Assembly (NCBI GenBank): GCA_020809705.1
Contig: CP085835.1
Location: forward strand, 3,224,001 to 3,288,000
Origin: Calonectria ilicicola
Lineage: Eukaryota > Ascomycota > Sordariomycetes > Hypocreales > Nectriaceae
Reading direction: 5' to 3'
DNA: 64,000 bases
The position numbers and the translations under genes are program-made. Of the stretch, positions 34,806 to 46,640 are shown piece by piece (within the stretch, counting starts at the first letter, position 1; every line of letters starts with the position of its first letter). Below the pieces are notes generated by a model. It saw only the letters and a list, made by a program, of their open reading frames with translations, did not search any database and was not told the DNA's origin.

Positions 34806-35570
34806 AGTGCCTATTTTCTGACGCGGGAGGGGTTGTTACTTCGTCAGAACTTCAATTCGGAGGTGGCAGGCAATATGTCCAGGGCAGGTTGATATTAGTG
34901 ACCAGTGCTTGGATGGATGCAATTTCAGTGACTGGCTTCTCATCAGATGATATATCAGGCATACAAAATGGAGGACCAGTCCGGCTTTATGCTTCCACGC
35001 ATCTAATATTGCAGTATCTATAAGCAACATATCGATCAGTGCACTTTAAAAAGGACTCTCAGAGCGCACGTAAAATAAACCTTGTCAATCGTAACCCACC
35101 AAGATGTTTCGTGCCAAAGTAGGGCTCAATCGGATTATACCTCGAATAGGCAAGTATTCACCCCTGTTCTCATCGGTCCCCTGGAGGCTCGAGCTTTGAG
35201 TTCCGGCTATGATCAACCAAACCTACGCAATTTTCTATTACGACACCTACTAATTTGGTTAGTACTGAAGAGATTTCATTTGTCCCCAGATTGCCGCCAC
35301 CAGGTCATCACTTAAAAGTAGCTCCATGTGACGCACCATTGTAGGATATGAAGATATGGCCTATCTTTTCTGATAACTTGGTACGAGCCTTTTCTGAAAT
35401 AGGAAAGAATCTAATCAAATGTCTCCTTTCATATTCTAAAATGAGTTTAAAGGCCGAGACGAGTGCCATTTGAGGAAAGTCGGTCGCACGCGGGGATCTT
35501 TCACACTAGCTATAATTGGTGCAGAAGACACGATAATTGGATACATACAGACCAATGTATTCTCACAGCC
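34806..35570. other. Intergenic region between esterase and GMC oxidoreductase
   Basis: 765 bp. It contains the promoter of the esterase and the 3' flank of the GMC gene. No other coding sequence is convincing. Confidence 0.5.
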
Positions 35571-37281
35571 TTACATCCTCGGCTTATCTTGCATCCACCC
35601 AGCGTCGCCAGCGATCAACTCAGCGGCTCTCTCACCAACAGCAAGAACAGTTAACATAGGGTTTACGGTGATCATTTTCGGAAAAACACCAGCATCCGCA
35701 ATACGCAGTCCCTTCAACCCTCTAACTCGTAGCAAAGGATCGACCACCGCCATTTTATCATTCTCAATATCTCCCATTTTAGTTGTGCAAGCTGGGTGAT
35801 ATACCGTGCTGGCAGCGTGCCGTGCAAAGAGGTCCAACTCGGCATCGGTTTTGATATGTGGGCCAGGTGCGATTTCACGCTTGATACGATGTTTGAAGGG
35901 CGCCTGAGAAGCTAGTCGGCGCGCAGCCTTGATACCCTCCACGAGAATAGATGCGTCATAACCTCCGTCGTCGGTGAAGTATCGAAAATCGAGAGCAGGG
36001 TGTTCCCTGGGATCGTTCGACCTCAGGTAAAGCCGACCAACAGATCGAGGCCGGGGAACCACTGGGAGGAAGTGGAAGACATTCTCGGGGATTTCATATC
36101 CCATTCGGGCGAGATCGTCACAGAACGGGATTTGAAACATATGAATCATTACGTCGGGGATATGACCATCGTCACCGGCCTCATTGAACGGTTTAGCGCG
36201 CATAAAGAGACATGCGTCGGAATTCATGGCCGTGTTCTTGGGGGCTGGCTCATTGAGTTCGTACAGCATGGTAGTCAAGGGATGGTCTTGCAGGTTCTCG
36301 CCCACTCCCGGAATATCCTTGACCACTGGAATATTGACACTTTCCAGATGCTGACGGGGTCCGATTCCAGAAAGAAGCATTAGCCTAGGAGTGTCGATAG
36401 CTCCAGCACAAAGAATAACCTCGCGCTTAGCATTCAAGGTAAGCTTCTCTCCAGACTTGACTGTAACTTCAATTCCTGTGACAGTGTCGTTCTTGACATT
36501 AATGCACGAAACCCAAGCGTCTGTTAGAACTATGAGGTTTGGGCGACTTTGTTCGCCACGGAAGATGGGGTGGAGATACGCGATGCTCGCGCTATTTCGC
36601 CATCCTGTTTCAGGGTCGTAGGAAACATTAGCCCACCCTGCGCCTTCAGGAAGAACTCTCTTAGTCTGAATGCAATCATTGAAGTTCCGGATCTTTTCAA
36701 GCCCCAAGCCACTTCTGGCAGATTCAATCCAGTCTTTGCATAGGTAATTTTGATCACGGGGGTGTGGAAGCCAAACAGTCGTCTTGAGGTTGTCCAGAAC
36801 TCTATTGAACATATCGAATGTCCAACCCTTGGCCCCAAGCTTCTGCCAGGTGTAGGCATCATACTCTGTAGTACGAAATGATACCATGTCGTTATGACTG
36901 GAGCAACCTCCAAGAACCTTGGCTCGTGAGTGGAGGATGTGGCTGTTTCCTGTCAAGATGTCAATATAAGGAAAATATTCATCGAAAACAAGAAATCACA
37001 GAGCCCCCATTTACGATTAGAAAGATACCTCACTCACCATTTGGCTGAGGAACAGTTGTGTACCCGTAATCAAGATCGGTTCCAATAGTACCAATACGTT
37101 CATTTAAAATAAGTACTCGGTCATCTCCGACGTCTGACGGGCCGCCTTCGATGAGCAGAGTCCGCTTATTCGGCAGGTACTCTGCTAGGCGAGCGGCAAT
37201 CACACACCCTGCAGTTCCACCGCCGACAATGAGATAGTCGTAGGAAGAAGCATCTTGAGGTGGTATGGTTTGAGTCGTCAT
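35571..37281 (-). CDS. GMC-family FAD oxidoreductase (alcohol oxidase/choline dehydrogenase-like)
   Basis: A protein of 540 residues in two exons: 37281-37038 and 36949-35571. ATG 37281 is the first Met in frame. The N-terminal FAD fold is YDYLIVGGGTAGCVIAARL, followed by LLIEGG. The second GMC signature region is present (GAIDTPRLMLLSGIGP). The C-terminal active site contains HPACTTKMG (consensus HPxGTxxMG) and NPMLTV. The length is typical. There is no signal peptide and no peroxisomal signal (it ends KPRM), so it is probably cytosolic. Members oxidise alcohols, choline or sugars using FAD; the substrate cannot be read. It is transcribed away from the Zn2Cys6 gene region and probably belongs to that cluster. 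Confidence 0.88.
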
Positions 37282-37458
37282 AATCAAGGATATCAGCTTG
37301 GTGCAGTGTGTAGATGATTACAATGTCAAATAATGATTGATGAGCGGAGGACTGAGTACAGGCGTATTCTTATCTCTTTTTAGAGCTAGATTTCAGGAGT
37401 AATTTTATATCCATTACTAGTTTGTAGGTATGCACTAATCCGATCTGGTGCCGCATGG

Positions 37459-37470
37459 GAGTCCGGACTC
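37459..37470. promoter_or_regulatory. 12-bp perfect palindrome between GMC gene and regulator
   Basis: GAGTCCGGACTC, centred on CCGG, 178 bp upstream of the GMC start. Zn2Cys6 dimers often bind CGG-type half-sites, so it could be a site for the adjacent regulator. This is an inference from a single site. Confidence 0.35.
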
Positions 37471-37552
37471 TGGCTCAAAACAGTAAGTGAAATCCTTGAG
37501 ACTAACAATGGACATGCAGAACAGTAATTACACATCGATTGATCCCTGTATT

Positions 37553-39052
37553 TTATGCAAAAGACAAAGTCCATTCCTTAATGTAACAAAGCTCAATCCA
37601 TGTCATATTTACACCACAATCAGCCAATGCCCACAATTCCCGTAACAAATCAATTGCCCACAAATTTATTGAGATCCGATACACAGAATACAAGGCTTTG
37701 AACCGGTCAATCACTTGTTCACGTAGATGCGAGTCGCTTGCTGTCAATTCCGATGCTGCTGTAAGCAACGGTAGCGACTGAAAATTGAATACGCCCATGG
37801 AACCAACCCGCGTTCCCAAGAGCCTCTTTAAACTTTGGATTGCAAATCCTCGAATCATTACGTCTATCTCTTCAGAAGGCTCCAAATCATCCTCATCAGG
37901 TATTCTCATAGACCAGGGTACTTCAACCATGTCACAGATTCGATAAAGAAGAATCAGACCATGGTTTCTGTAGCCTATGCTGAGATTTACCAATTCCGGG
38001 TTGTCTCCGTGGGGCCTCCATGAGAGCAAGTCTGCTTCAAACTCTGCTTCAACAACCGGATTCTGTTGATAGCCCTCCAAGACACGTCGGCAGTGTTTAC
38101 CCAAAGAAGCTACACGAAAATACAGTCCGGATGAAAATCCATTAATTGGATGGAAATTTCTTGGTCCTGTGTCCAATGCTGACAGCACATCATCCTCGTT
38201 TAGGGCAGGGCTATCGTCATACTCAGTTGAATGGGCGATTACTGAGCAGGCCATGTCCCAAAAGAGATACCAACCCAAGAGAAACTTGAAAAAATAGTCC
38301 TCCTTCGTCTCTTTATCGGATATCATCTGACAAAGAGCATTTCTTGCGGCACGTAAATGCTCTTTCCCATAACACGTAGGCTGAAATTCTGTCCAGCAGC
38401 TAGAAACACCAAGAAGGAATATGCTAAGAAGTGTCGGTATCTGAAACCCAGACTGAGTTTTAAGTTCGTGACCGAGCCATTCAAGAGCACGGCCGCGCTC
38501 TTCAAGACAACTTTGTACACCAAGAGGACTAAAAGATTCCTCGTGCCCAGCACTAACACTTTGAATTGCATGGACAAGAGATGGGGAGGCGGTGAGATAT
38601 TTGAGAATGGGGTATGAGAGGGGGTTATTTTCCAGGTCGAGACAAAGAATCTGACTAGCCTTCTCCATCCAGTATTGGATTAGTCTTTTGTTCATATTAT
38701 TATCGCATCCCACTAAAGAACTGAGCAGTCCGGCATTCACAAGCCAAGGTATCTCAGTTTGCCAACGCACTGGACGAGGTGTTGAAACGCACACAGAACC
38801 TCGTCGCTGGCACTTCAAGCAGACAGGGAGAGTCTCATCGCATTTGACGCGGCGAATCTTGCATTCTTTGCATCCCATGCGGCTCTTGCTTTGCCTCTTG
38901 GCTGAAATATATGAAGCCGTGCTAGGAAGGGCAGCGTCATTGACAGATGAGGGAGTGACTCGACCTGCCGATGGTGCCAAGGATTGATCTGTGGATCCGA
39001 CAGCAGATTGATACTTGCTCTCGGCGAATCGGACTCGGTACGCACGTGGCAT
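37553..39052 (-). CDS. Zn2Cys6 transcription factor, block-one regulator
   Basis: A single-exon protein of 499 residues. The zinc cluster starts at Cys61 with perfect CX2CX6CX6CX2CX6C spacing (GCKECKIRRVKCDE). A fungal C6 effector domain follows (YWMEKASQILCLD, FKFLLGWYLFWDMA). It is clearly paralogous to the regulator at 57623-59137: matching segments run through the whole length, from the RVKCDE-P-CL-CQ-RGS-C finger to the closing ELTA and RFK-YS regions. Its position between the GMC and NmrA-like genes suggests a cluster-specific regulator. An N-terminal extension of 60 residues precedes the finger. Intact. Confidence 0.9.
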   Translation of the reverse strand: MPRAYRVRFAESKYQSAVGSTDQSLAPSAGRVTPSSVNDAALPSTASYISAKRQSKSRMGCKECKIRRVKCDETLPVCLKCQRRGSVCVSTPRPVRWQTEIPWLVNAGLLSSLVGCDNNMNKRLIQYWMEKASQILCLDLENNPLSYPILKYLTASPSLVHAIQSVSAGHEESFSPLGVQSCLEERGRALEWLGHELKTQSGFQIPTLLSIFLLGVSSCWTEFQPTCYGKEHLRAARNALCQMISDKETKEDYFFKFLLGWYLFWDMACSVIAHSTEYDDSPALNEDDVLSALDTGPRNFHPINGFSSGLYFRVASLGKHCRRVLEGYQQNPVVEAEFEADLLSWRPHGDNPELVNLSIGYRNHGLILLYRICDMVEVPWSMRIPDEDDLEPSEEIDVMIRGFAIQSLKRLLGTRVGSMGVFNFQSLPLLTAASELTASDSHLREQVIDRFKALYSVYRISINLWAIDLLRELWALADCGVNMTWIELCYIKEWTLSFA

Positions 39053-39736
39053 GATTTGTGTGTCGGCTGATGATGTTTTTGTAAACCTGCTGATATGAGA
39101 CGATTTCAGAAACTAATTGAAGCCGAACAAAGAATGGGTTTTGGTTCACATTCGCTGATATAATGGGTCAAATCTCCAGGGTTGGTAGGCGACGAACGTC
39201 TAAGTGACAGCGGGGATTTATGCGAGTAATGCCAACTGGCTAGACCAGTGTATCGACCAGTGCAAAGTGGGTGGCAAGTCCCACCCTTATCACGGGCGGT
39301 CACCCATTTCCAGGGGAAACCCTGGTCTAAAGCTGGCCTGCAATTGGCTGTGCTAATTAGCAACCAATGAGAGAATAGCTTCCAAGAAACCAAAAGAAGC
39401 TAATTCAACACCATCGCGTTCTGTCAGTATTAGGAAAGTGGTACATTTAGGAGGGACATACTCTCGTGACCAATCATAATGTGTGGGAACAACCGAGGGG
39501 AATGTTACAGGAGGAGGCATCCAAGCCGAATTCCAACTCAGTACTCTTCCGAGTCCAGATGTGCATAATCCAATAGAGAGACCGGAGGGTGAAGTTCAGT
39601 GTTGAACATTGCATTATTGCTTAATTGATAGTAAAATTTATTCTCGGCTTTCAAGACTACAATTGTGGTCAAGGAAGTAGTGGATTTCGACCCAAACTCC
39701 AATCAATTTAAATACACATCATTTGGTGCATATCAA
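39053..39736. other. Intergenic region upstream of the block-one regulator
   Basis: About 680 bp. A 6-bp inverted repeat (GGGTGG/CCACCC, 39269-39286) is present, but its meaning is unclear. No gene is supported. Confidence 0.45.
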
Positions 39737-40741
39737 CTACATATCTTCACCTTTGAATGCATACTGAGTGATGAATCCTTCAATAGTCTGTAGACTCCGC
39801 TTCTCCTCAGGTGCTCCTCTAGCCGCAGCCCCAATCCTCTTGAGTTCCCTGGCAGCCGTTTGATCAAGCGGCTGACCGTTGCAATAATTTCCCTTGACGT
39901 ATTCAACGTATCTCCGGATAGCATTAACTTCCTGTGCCTTCTCTGGGCGGTCGGCCTCGGCTGATCCCTTCCTCTCCACGAAGCGTGCCTTTGTTGAGCC
40001 AGTAACGCGGTTATAGGTGTCAGCCACTGTCTGGAAACTCACGGGATCGGATACAGCCCATACAGTTTGTTTGTTCCAGCGTTCGGGTTGAACAAACACA
40101 CCGTGAACTATGTCTCCATAGTCATCACGAATTGACGTGAATGGGGTCGACTCTGGTGTATTACCCATGGCGAACAAATGAATAGTTAGATATCCCTCTG
40201 CGTCTTCTAGCCGGGCAAAGCCACCAAAAGGCTTCTCATAGGCGGGGTTCCAAAAGTTTTCCATCATCCACCCGACGTTGACATTGACGGCAGATTGGAA
40301 ACCAGCATTCCGAGCGTACTCGGAAATGTTGTTCTTGTGAAAAAATGTGCTGATCTGCACAGTGCCGTTGGTGACCTTGTTGGCTTCTGGGAGACCAGCA
40401 TAGACAAAGATTTCGACGCCCTGCCTGCGAGCAGCATCCACCACATTCTTGCCCATTTGGCTTTCAGTCAGGGGAGAATCTCCAGTAAATTCAGAGGCCT
40501 CCCCATTTGTGTTCATAAACACGCCCCATGCGCCTTGCATGGCCTGGTCTAGTTCAGCAGAGTTCCAGGAGTCTGCTTTTACGACTTCCGCACCCAGTGA
40601 CGCCGCATGCTTGGCTCTTTCGCTGTTAGGATCCCTTGTGGTGACTTTAATGCGATAGTCGTTGTTTTGGAGAAGTGAAGCGACTACAGATCGACCAACA
40701 CGACCAGTGCCGCCGACGATGACAATGGTCTTGGGTGACAT
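39737..40741 (-). CDS. NmrA-like NAD(P)-binding protein
   Basis: A single-exon protein of 334 residues of the atypical short-chain dehydrogenase group (NmrA/HSCARG/isoflavone-reductase-like). The N-terminus is a Rossmann motif IVIVGGTGRVGRSV, followed by a basic patch TTRDPNSERAKH that would favour NADP(H). Members act as redox sensors that bind regulators or as reductases; the YxxxK active site of classical enzymes is not evident, so a sensor role is possible. A second NmrA-like gene begins at 63845. It lies 0.7 kb from the Zn2Cys6 start, in the same orientation. Confidence 0.85.
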   Translation of the reverse strand: MSPKTIVIVGGTGRVGRSVVASLLQNNDYRIKVTTRDPNSERAKHAASLGAEVVKADSWNSAELDQAMQGAWGVFMNTNGEASEFTGDSPLTESQMGKNVVDAARRQGVEIFVYAGLPEANKVTNGTVQISTFFHKNNISEYARNAGFQSAVNVNVGWMMENFWNPAYEKPFGGFARLEDAEGYLTIHLFAMGNTPESTPFTSIRDDYGDIVHGVFVQPERWNKQTVWAVSDPVSFQTVADTYNRVTGSTKARFVERKGSAEADRPEKAQEVNAIRRYVEYVKGNYCNGQPLDQTAARELKRIGAAARGAPEEKRSLQTIEGFITQYAFKGEDM

Positions 40742-41516
40742 TTTGATCTCCAGTTGTTGGTTTGGAAGCTGTCAACTGAAACGAAAAATGATGCTTTTTT
40801 GTGGCTCAGAAATTAGATAACCGGTTTCTTGGAATTCCTAGGTTTGATCTGGGTAATCTTGATGAATAGAGAGAATATTGTCGCTTCTATCACACCGGGC
40901 GGAGGAAGGTATTCTCTGTTTAAGGTTCTCCCCCATTGGATCGTGTGTTGTCCAAGTAGGGCAAGTGGACCTTTACCCCGCTCACCACGATCCAGCATCC
41001 AGCTGATCGATAAGCGGAGTAACAGAATCGCTTTATCAGCATTCAAAGAATGGACTAGATTCTTGTCTTCCGCTACTAGAAAGCGTGATAGGCAAACATC
41101 TTATCAGCGTGAAGGGCGTAGCGATACCGGAGAACCAAAATGGCTCATAGAAGGCTGACCTGATCTGCTTTGATCTTGAATAGTACCCGCAGTCATTAGA
41201 GTCGGATTACATCCCCCCTCTCCTTGAGGCACACTAAATCCTGGTTTCACTTTTGCAACTAGTAAGAACACAAATCTATGCGGGTGATCAGGCATTGCAT
41301 CTACTCGCTAGCAGTGATTTGTAAATACATTTAAAAATAAATACATCATCATAACTACCAATGAGTCTAATTGTTCATTTTAAGGAATCTAGACTATTGT
41401 CCAGACTCATATTAGGTCATACTCATTAGTTACAACTCATGTCACTTGAGGTTGTGCCTACAATAGGCCAGATTGTGACTGTTCAGCTAAATATCAAAAC
41501 CCTCATTATAATTTCA
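40742..41516. other. Intergenic region between NmrA-like and cupin genes
   Basis: 775 bp, promoter of the NmrA-like gene and 3' flank of the cupin gene. AT-rich around 41320-41540. No gene seen. Confidence 0.5.
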
Positions 41517-42343
41517 CTACACAACTTCCTCATTATCCATAAAATTCTCATAGGCTGCTCTCCAAAGCGGTTTCAAATAACCTCCGCCGCCAGTGACGGG
41601 GTCCTCAGGAACGGGGACGGCCAAAGTCTCACGCCTCTTCGTCGCAAGGTCCAGTAATTCGGTGCCATTTTCAGATCGAACTTTTGGTCCGTCCTTTTCA
41701 AAATTGTTAAACGGTCTCTTGGCGGTTATTCATGTATTCTTAATATAAACGTACCGGAGGGAAGAAGGATAAATAAACATAATCATCGCTCCACGTGAAA
41801 TTCGAATGTGACGTTCCTGCCGGGTGAACCACGACATCACCGGCATTCAAAGTAACAGAAAGGCCAATTTTCTTCACGTCTGGATCATCTGGTCGACGTC
41901 CTTGTGTTTCGTCATTCGTACCAATGCCCATGAGCACTTCGGAGGAGCCACGGAGTATGCCTAGGAGAATGCAGATGGTCTTAATTATCCCTTCAAATCG
42001 CAGGATAATACGTCATTCATTGTCAGTGGCACACATACCATAGCATTCATGAACGTTAGGGTGAAAGTGTCGCTTGGGCTGTGCTTTCCAAATTGGCCCC
42101 TAGAATCATTAGCAAATTCATGGTGCATCAGGGTCTGTATTTTTTTTATACATATCTGACCCACCCATGTCGCTCAGCGAATTCCTGACATGACTCTTCT
42201 GTGATGGGTTGGGGTAAAACATTTCGATAAATCAAATACGGCAAAGGGCTATTCGGGACATATTTTGTCGGAGGTAGTACATATGTCTCTGGAGAAGGCA
42301 ATGGCTCTCCTCTGTCTGTGGTCTGTTGAATGATTTCAATCAT
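41517..42343 (-). CDS. Cupin-domain protein (208 aa)
   Basis: Four exons: 42343-42161, 42099-42039, 41960-41755 and 41693-41517. The metal-site motif HFHPNVHECYG is created by exons 2 and 3, and the second cupin motif is GDVVVHPAGTSH. Both carry the usual His and Glu ligands, so metal binding is likely. Strand-rich residues 60-150 form the barrel. The C-terminus is RRETLAVPVPEDPVTGGG then YLKPLWRAAYENF. The first donor (GTCAGA) is not ideal but gives the only frame that restores the motif. The reaction is unknown; cupins beside oxidative enzymes often act as isomerases, decarboxylases or dioxygenases. It is head to head with the monooxygenase gene. Confidence 0.78.
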
Positions 42344-43070
42344 CTCGGCCGATGAAATGTATAATAATTTGATAAATAGATGCAGTGTTGCCAAACTTGT
42401 GGTGCAAATTGCAAAAGCCCTCTATCTTGCCGCTTTTGCATTCATATCGCTTCCTATCATTCCATGATTCAATGTGAGTCATTTGTCTTCGCTTCTTGAC
42501 CAAATTGGGTAACCCCTCCCTCAGGTGAAGTTTGTTTCCTCTTTCGGCATGAAACCGAAGCACCATTTGTTGGAGGAACTCTGTATCCTACCCCGCACGT
42601 CGCATTAGCACCATGCCCAGTCCCGTAGATTTGCAGATGATGGCACTTTATTGGCTCCTCCCCATTTCGGGTATCAATTTTATGCGAAGAATGACAGGCA
42701 GGACAATTTTACAGGCGGCGCTAGCACCACTAGTTCACGATAACAGATTGCGGGGGAGCGTGTGACTATGCTTGCAGTTGGGTCAGAGTGGGTAATTTCA
42801 GATGACTGGTAACAATGTGAGCCTCGAACATTCAATTTCAGTAAAATCATGTGATTGCAATGAAGAAAGTATTTTCTTTCCGCAGATTTTAAAATCCCTC
42901 AGCCGCTGCCAACAAAAGTCAAATAAATAAAGCCAAGGGAACCTTTGGTACGAAGAGCCCATCGATTCATTGAGGAGCACACAAACCCAGTGTTGGCCAA
43001 GCTCAACCACCTTTCTATTCCTTCTCATTTAAAGAATCCAGGGTCAAGGTAGAACCAGGTTACATACAAG
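42344..43070. other. Divergent promoter region, cupin and monooxygenase
   Basis: 727 bp between two divergent starts, so a shared regulatory region is likely. No clear palindrome or RNA gene was seen. Confidence 0.5.
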
Positions 43071-45194
43071 ATGCCTCACAAAAATCCTCTAGAAAACCAA
43101 GCTGTTGATCAACTCAGACCCATCAAGGTCATTTGCATTGGTGCTGGATACTCCGGTATCTTGACTGCGATTCGGTTTCCACAGAGGATCCCCAATCTCG
43201 AGCTTGTCATTTATGAGAAGAATCCGGAGATTGGAGGGACTTGGTATGAGAATACGTACGACAAGAGCCGTTTCCCAATGGTATCAAAGCCGATGCTAAT
43301 AATAAAATAGTTATGCTGGTGTAGGTTGTGGTAAGTAAGGATCAAAATCCATTTGAGAGGGATCGGCGTATTCAAAATCCTGATATTAGATGTTCCATCT
43401 CATGTCTACCAATATACTTTCGCTGGCAACCCCAACTGGTCCAAATTCTACTCGGGAGGCGCCGAAATCCAACAATATTTGAAGGATGTCGCGTGGCGAT
43501 ACGACGTAGAACGTTATGTTCGCCTTCAGCACTGTTTTGAGAAAGCCGATTGGGACGAAAAGGCAAACAAGTGGATAGTTACCGTGACAGATCTCGCTTC
43601 TGGAAAGGTAGATATGTTCAACGCCCCCCACTGATTGGTCACCAGTCTTTGTGATGTGATCAACTGACATGGTTTAGACCAAAACTGATACAGCGGATGT
43701 CCTAGTTAAGGGAACCGGCATTTTGAACAAATGGAAGTGGCCGGATATCAAGGGGATCAAGGATTTCAAGGGAGAGCTGATGCACACAGCGGGATGGAAC
43801 CCAAAGTTCGACTGGGCAGACAAGACAGTCGCACTAATAGGCGCTGGTTCTAGCGGCATTCAGGTTTTACCTCATATTCAACCCAAAGCCAAACGCGTCG
43901 TTCACTACATGCGAGGAAAGACCTGGATCAGTCCGGTTGGGTATGCTGCAGAAGTGGGAGGAGGTAAAAACAGAAGTTTGTCTTCCATTGTGCTCGCGTG
44001 ATAATGGCTGACTTGGAGAAGACTTTTCCGAGAAGGAAAAAAGGGAGTTTGAAGTCAATCCCGAAAAGTACCTCGAATACCGCCACTTGGTCGAAGGTGT
44101 TATGAACAAGAGCCAGCTCTCAACATTTCTCGGAAGCGATGTCCAGAAACAATTCTGGATAGAATCAGATGCGTTTATGAAAGAAAAGCTGAAGAAGAAA
44201 CCTGAGATTTACGAGTCTCTCATTCCCGATTTTCCCCCAGGATGCCGTCGGCTTACCCCCGGTCCAGGGTATCTGGAAGCCTTGGTTGAGGATAATGTGA
44301 CGTTTGTCGGTGCTGGGATTGAGGAATTCACGGAAACCGGTATTAGAGATACCCAGGGGAATTTCCACGAGGTTGATGCAATTATATGCGCGACTGGGTT
44401 TGACTAGTGAGTAGTCTAACCTCAAATATTGACGAATATGCTGTCTTAAATACTAACGGGAAGAAGTTCTTGGAGTACGGCAGATACCCCAATCACTGGT
44501 CGCAATCAGATGACACTCGACCAAATGTGGGATCCTTATCCAGAAGCATATCTAGGGATCACAGTACCTTCCATTCCCAATTTCTTCATGTACCTAGGCC
44601 CTGCTGGCAGCCCAGGGTCTGGAAGCTTCATTACGATGCTTGAGTTTGTAGTGGAGTACATCATCAAATGTGTCCAGAAACTGCAGCGAGAATACATTTC
44701 AGCTATGGAACCAACGTAAGTCACCCTGTAAGGACTCGTAAAGATTGATACTAAGTTATTTCCTTTAGTATGAAAGCCCACAATGACTTTTGCAGTCATG
44801 CAGATAAGTATTTTGAAAAGACCATTTTCAAATTTCCAGTACGTGTGGATATTTCGGTTCGTCACTAGTAATTTGAATGCTAATGTAGGGCCAATAGTGT
44901 AAATCGTGGTTCAAGCGAAATGGAGACGACAATCGCATCACTGGAATCTGGCCAGGGTCATCTGTGCATGCACAACGCGTGCTCCAAAACCCACGTTGGG
45001 AGGACTACGAATATATTGTGATGCCAGAAGTAGAGGAAAATATGTTCAGCTGGCTGGGGAACGGCCTGACTGTCGCGCAAGAGAGGAATGAAAAGACGAC
45101 GCAGTATTTAGACGAGGTAGATGCCCCAGCAGTTATTAACCATAGACCAAAGCCGGCTCAGAGCAATAGTGTTTCTACGGAGTGCAAGCTCTGA
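43071..45194 (+). CDS. FAD-dependent Baeyer-Villiger-type monooxygenase
   Basis: A protein of 569 residues in eight exons: 43071-43255, 43311-43330 (20 bp), 43390-43607, 43678-43963, 44022-44406, 44467-44715, 44769-44838 and 44898-45194. The FAD site is CIGAGYSGI, followed by GGTWYENTYAGVGCDVPSH. The NADPH site is ALIGAGSSGIQ. The BVMO fingerprint appears as FKGELMHTAGWN, with Asn where Pro or Asp is usual. ATGFDYS and PEAYLGI complete the fold. These enzymes insert oxygen next to a ketone or N/S-oxidise substrates with NADPH and O2. The missing standard last residue of the fingerprint leaves open a related N-hydroxylating or ketone-oxidising role. No membrane segment. Several introns contain in-frame stops, so the gene looks broken unless spliced. 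Confidence 0.87.
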
Positions 45195-46640
45195 GTGATG
45201 AAAAGAAGGGTTGTAAAATATTTATGAAATCGAAGTTGAAGCTATTCCCATGTCAAATCTCGGGGGGTCCCCCATTGTCGCTATCATACAAAACCAACCT
45301 CGCGTTACCCGCCTCTTTTGTTGTTGTGGGTCCGCACCCTGATCGATCTGCACCGGGCGGCGGCACTCACCGCTCAAGTGGCTTCACTTCACTGGGTCTC
45401 ACCGTACCAAAGGTGCCTACACCCCTGTCAGGGGCTGACACACGGGTTATCACGTGATGTCTCTTATCAATCTGCCTGCATCTTACCCTACAGCAGCACA
45501 AGCACAGTCACGGCCACGGGCTGAAATGCCTCTCTTGTCGATTGCACTCCATGTCCAGACAGATTGGGTATGTCCCTTCCTAAAAGCTACGCAAGTGGCG
45601 TGCCCTGTCATACAGATAGACACAGCCAGATCATGTACCCCACAGGTGGGCCATGTTAGCTCATGGAATCCGTTTTTCCACATCAAGCCGGTGCTGAAAT
45701 TTGTCTTCGAGAACGTTCCAGCAATCTTCCAGAGTAGGATGCGTGATTCAACATGCTATGGAATCAATCTCCCCCGATGGAGCTATTTCCCGCGAAGGCG
45801 GAAAAAGAGCAAGTTTTGAGAAGTTGATTGATTATTGATTACGTGCATGATGCAATCCGATCTTTTTTCGTGGGGGTTTGTACTTGTACACAGGAATTGA
45901 GTTTTTCAGTTTGCACATGCATACTCACTGTGTTCATCTCAAACTTAACGTGTCTGTGCTCTCCTTGATCCGAGACTGATAATTTATATACGAGTGATGG
46001 GCTAAGAAAGTAAAATACACCGCAGCTATGTTGTATCTATGCCTCCCAGGTCTGGTCTTTGGCTTGGCGTGTGCTGTTGCGGGAAGAATGGCGGGCTTAT
46101 CCCACATCCTGCTCCGTACAGCACAACAAGTCGTCAGTTATCAACGTGTTGCGTGCTTTACTCGCTCTTGAGACTGGGCTTAACGCCATGGCCAATCACA
46201 CGAAGCCTCAATGATCCACCCTGCCAGCCTCATACCCACATTTTTATATCTTCCCCTGTCCAGACAAAGACCTCAACCAGGCTTTGAGGCCGTCGGGGTT
46301 CTGCCCGACCCAAACATGGCCAATCACACTGCGCCGTGGATGCAAGTGCAGGCAGGCATGATAGAGCCAAGTCAGGAGAGCGAGGCTAATGGATCCTCGC
46401 CATCGACGCCTTGATCTGTTGCCCAAAGCTCAGTGGGCATTGCTGTGGATACCGATGGAGAACTCTTTGGAATCAATTTTAGTCCCACACTTAGCTGCAA
46501 AAGCAAATCACGTTGCAACCGCGTTGAGTGTGTGTGTTTTCTTTGCTTTAATAATTGACAGCTTTCCTTCTTCTTCACGTCTCTCCCTCCCGATTCTCCT
46601 CAAACACAACAACCAAATCATCAACTCCAAATCTCCAAAA
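45195..46640. other. 1.4-kb intergenic region
   Basis: No gene is supported; several short overlapping frames lack any recognisable motif. The last 90 bp before the peroxiredoxin ATG are pyrimidine-rich and then A/C-rich, typical of the leader of a strongly expressed fungal gene. Confidence 0.5.

Noticed and set aside
39269..39286. GGGTGG/CCACCC hairpin as a terminator or riboswitch
   Set aside because: Only six base pairs, and such elements are not expected in this setting.
45182..46440. Run of short plus-strand frames between monooxygenase and peroxiredoxin
   Set aside because: They overlap each other in different frames, have no motif and no consistent splice pattern.
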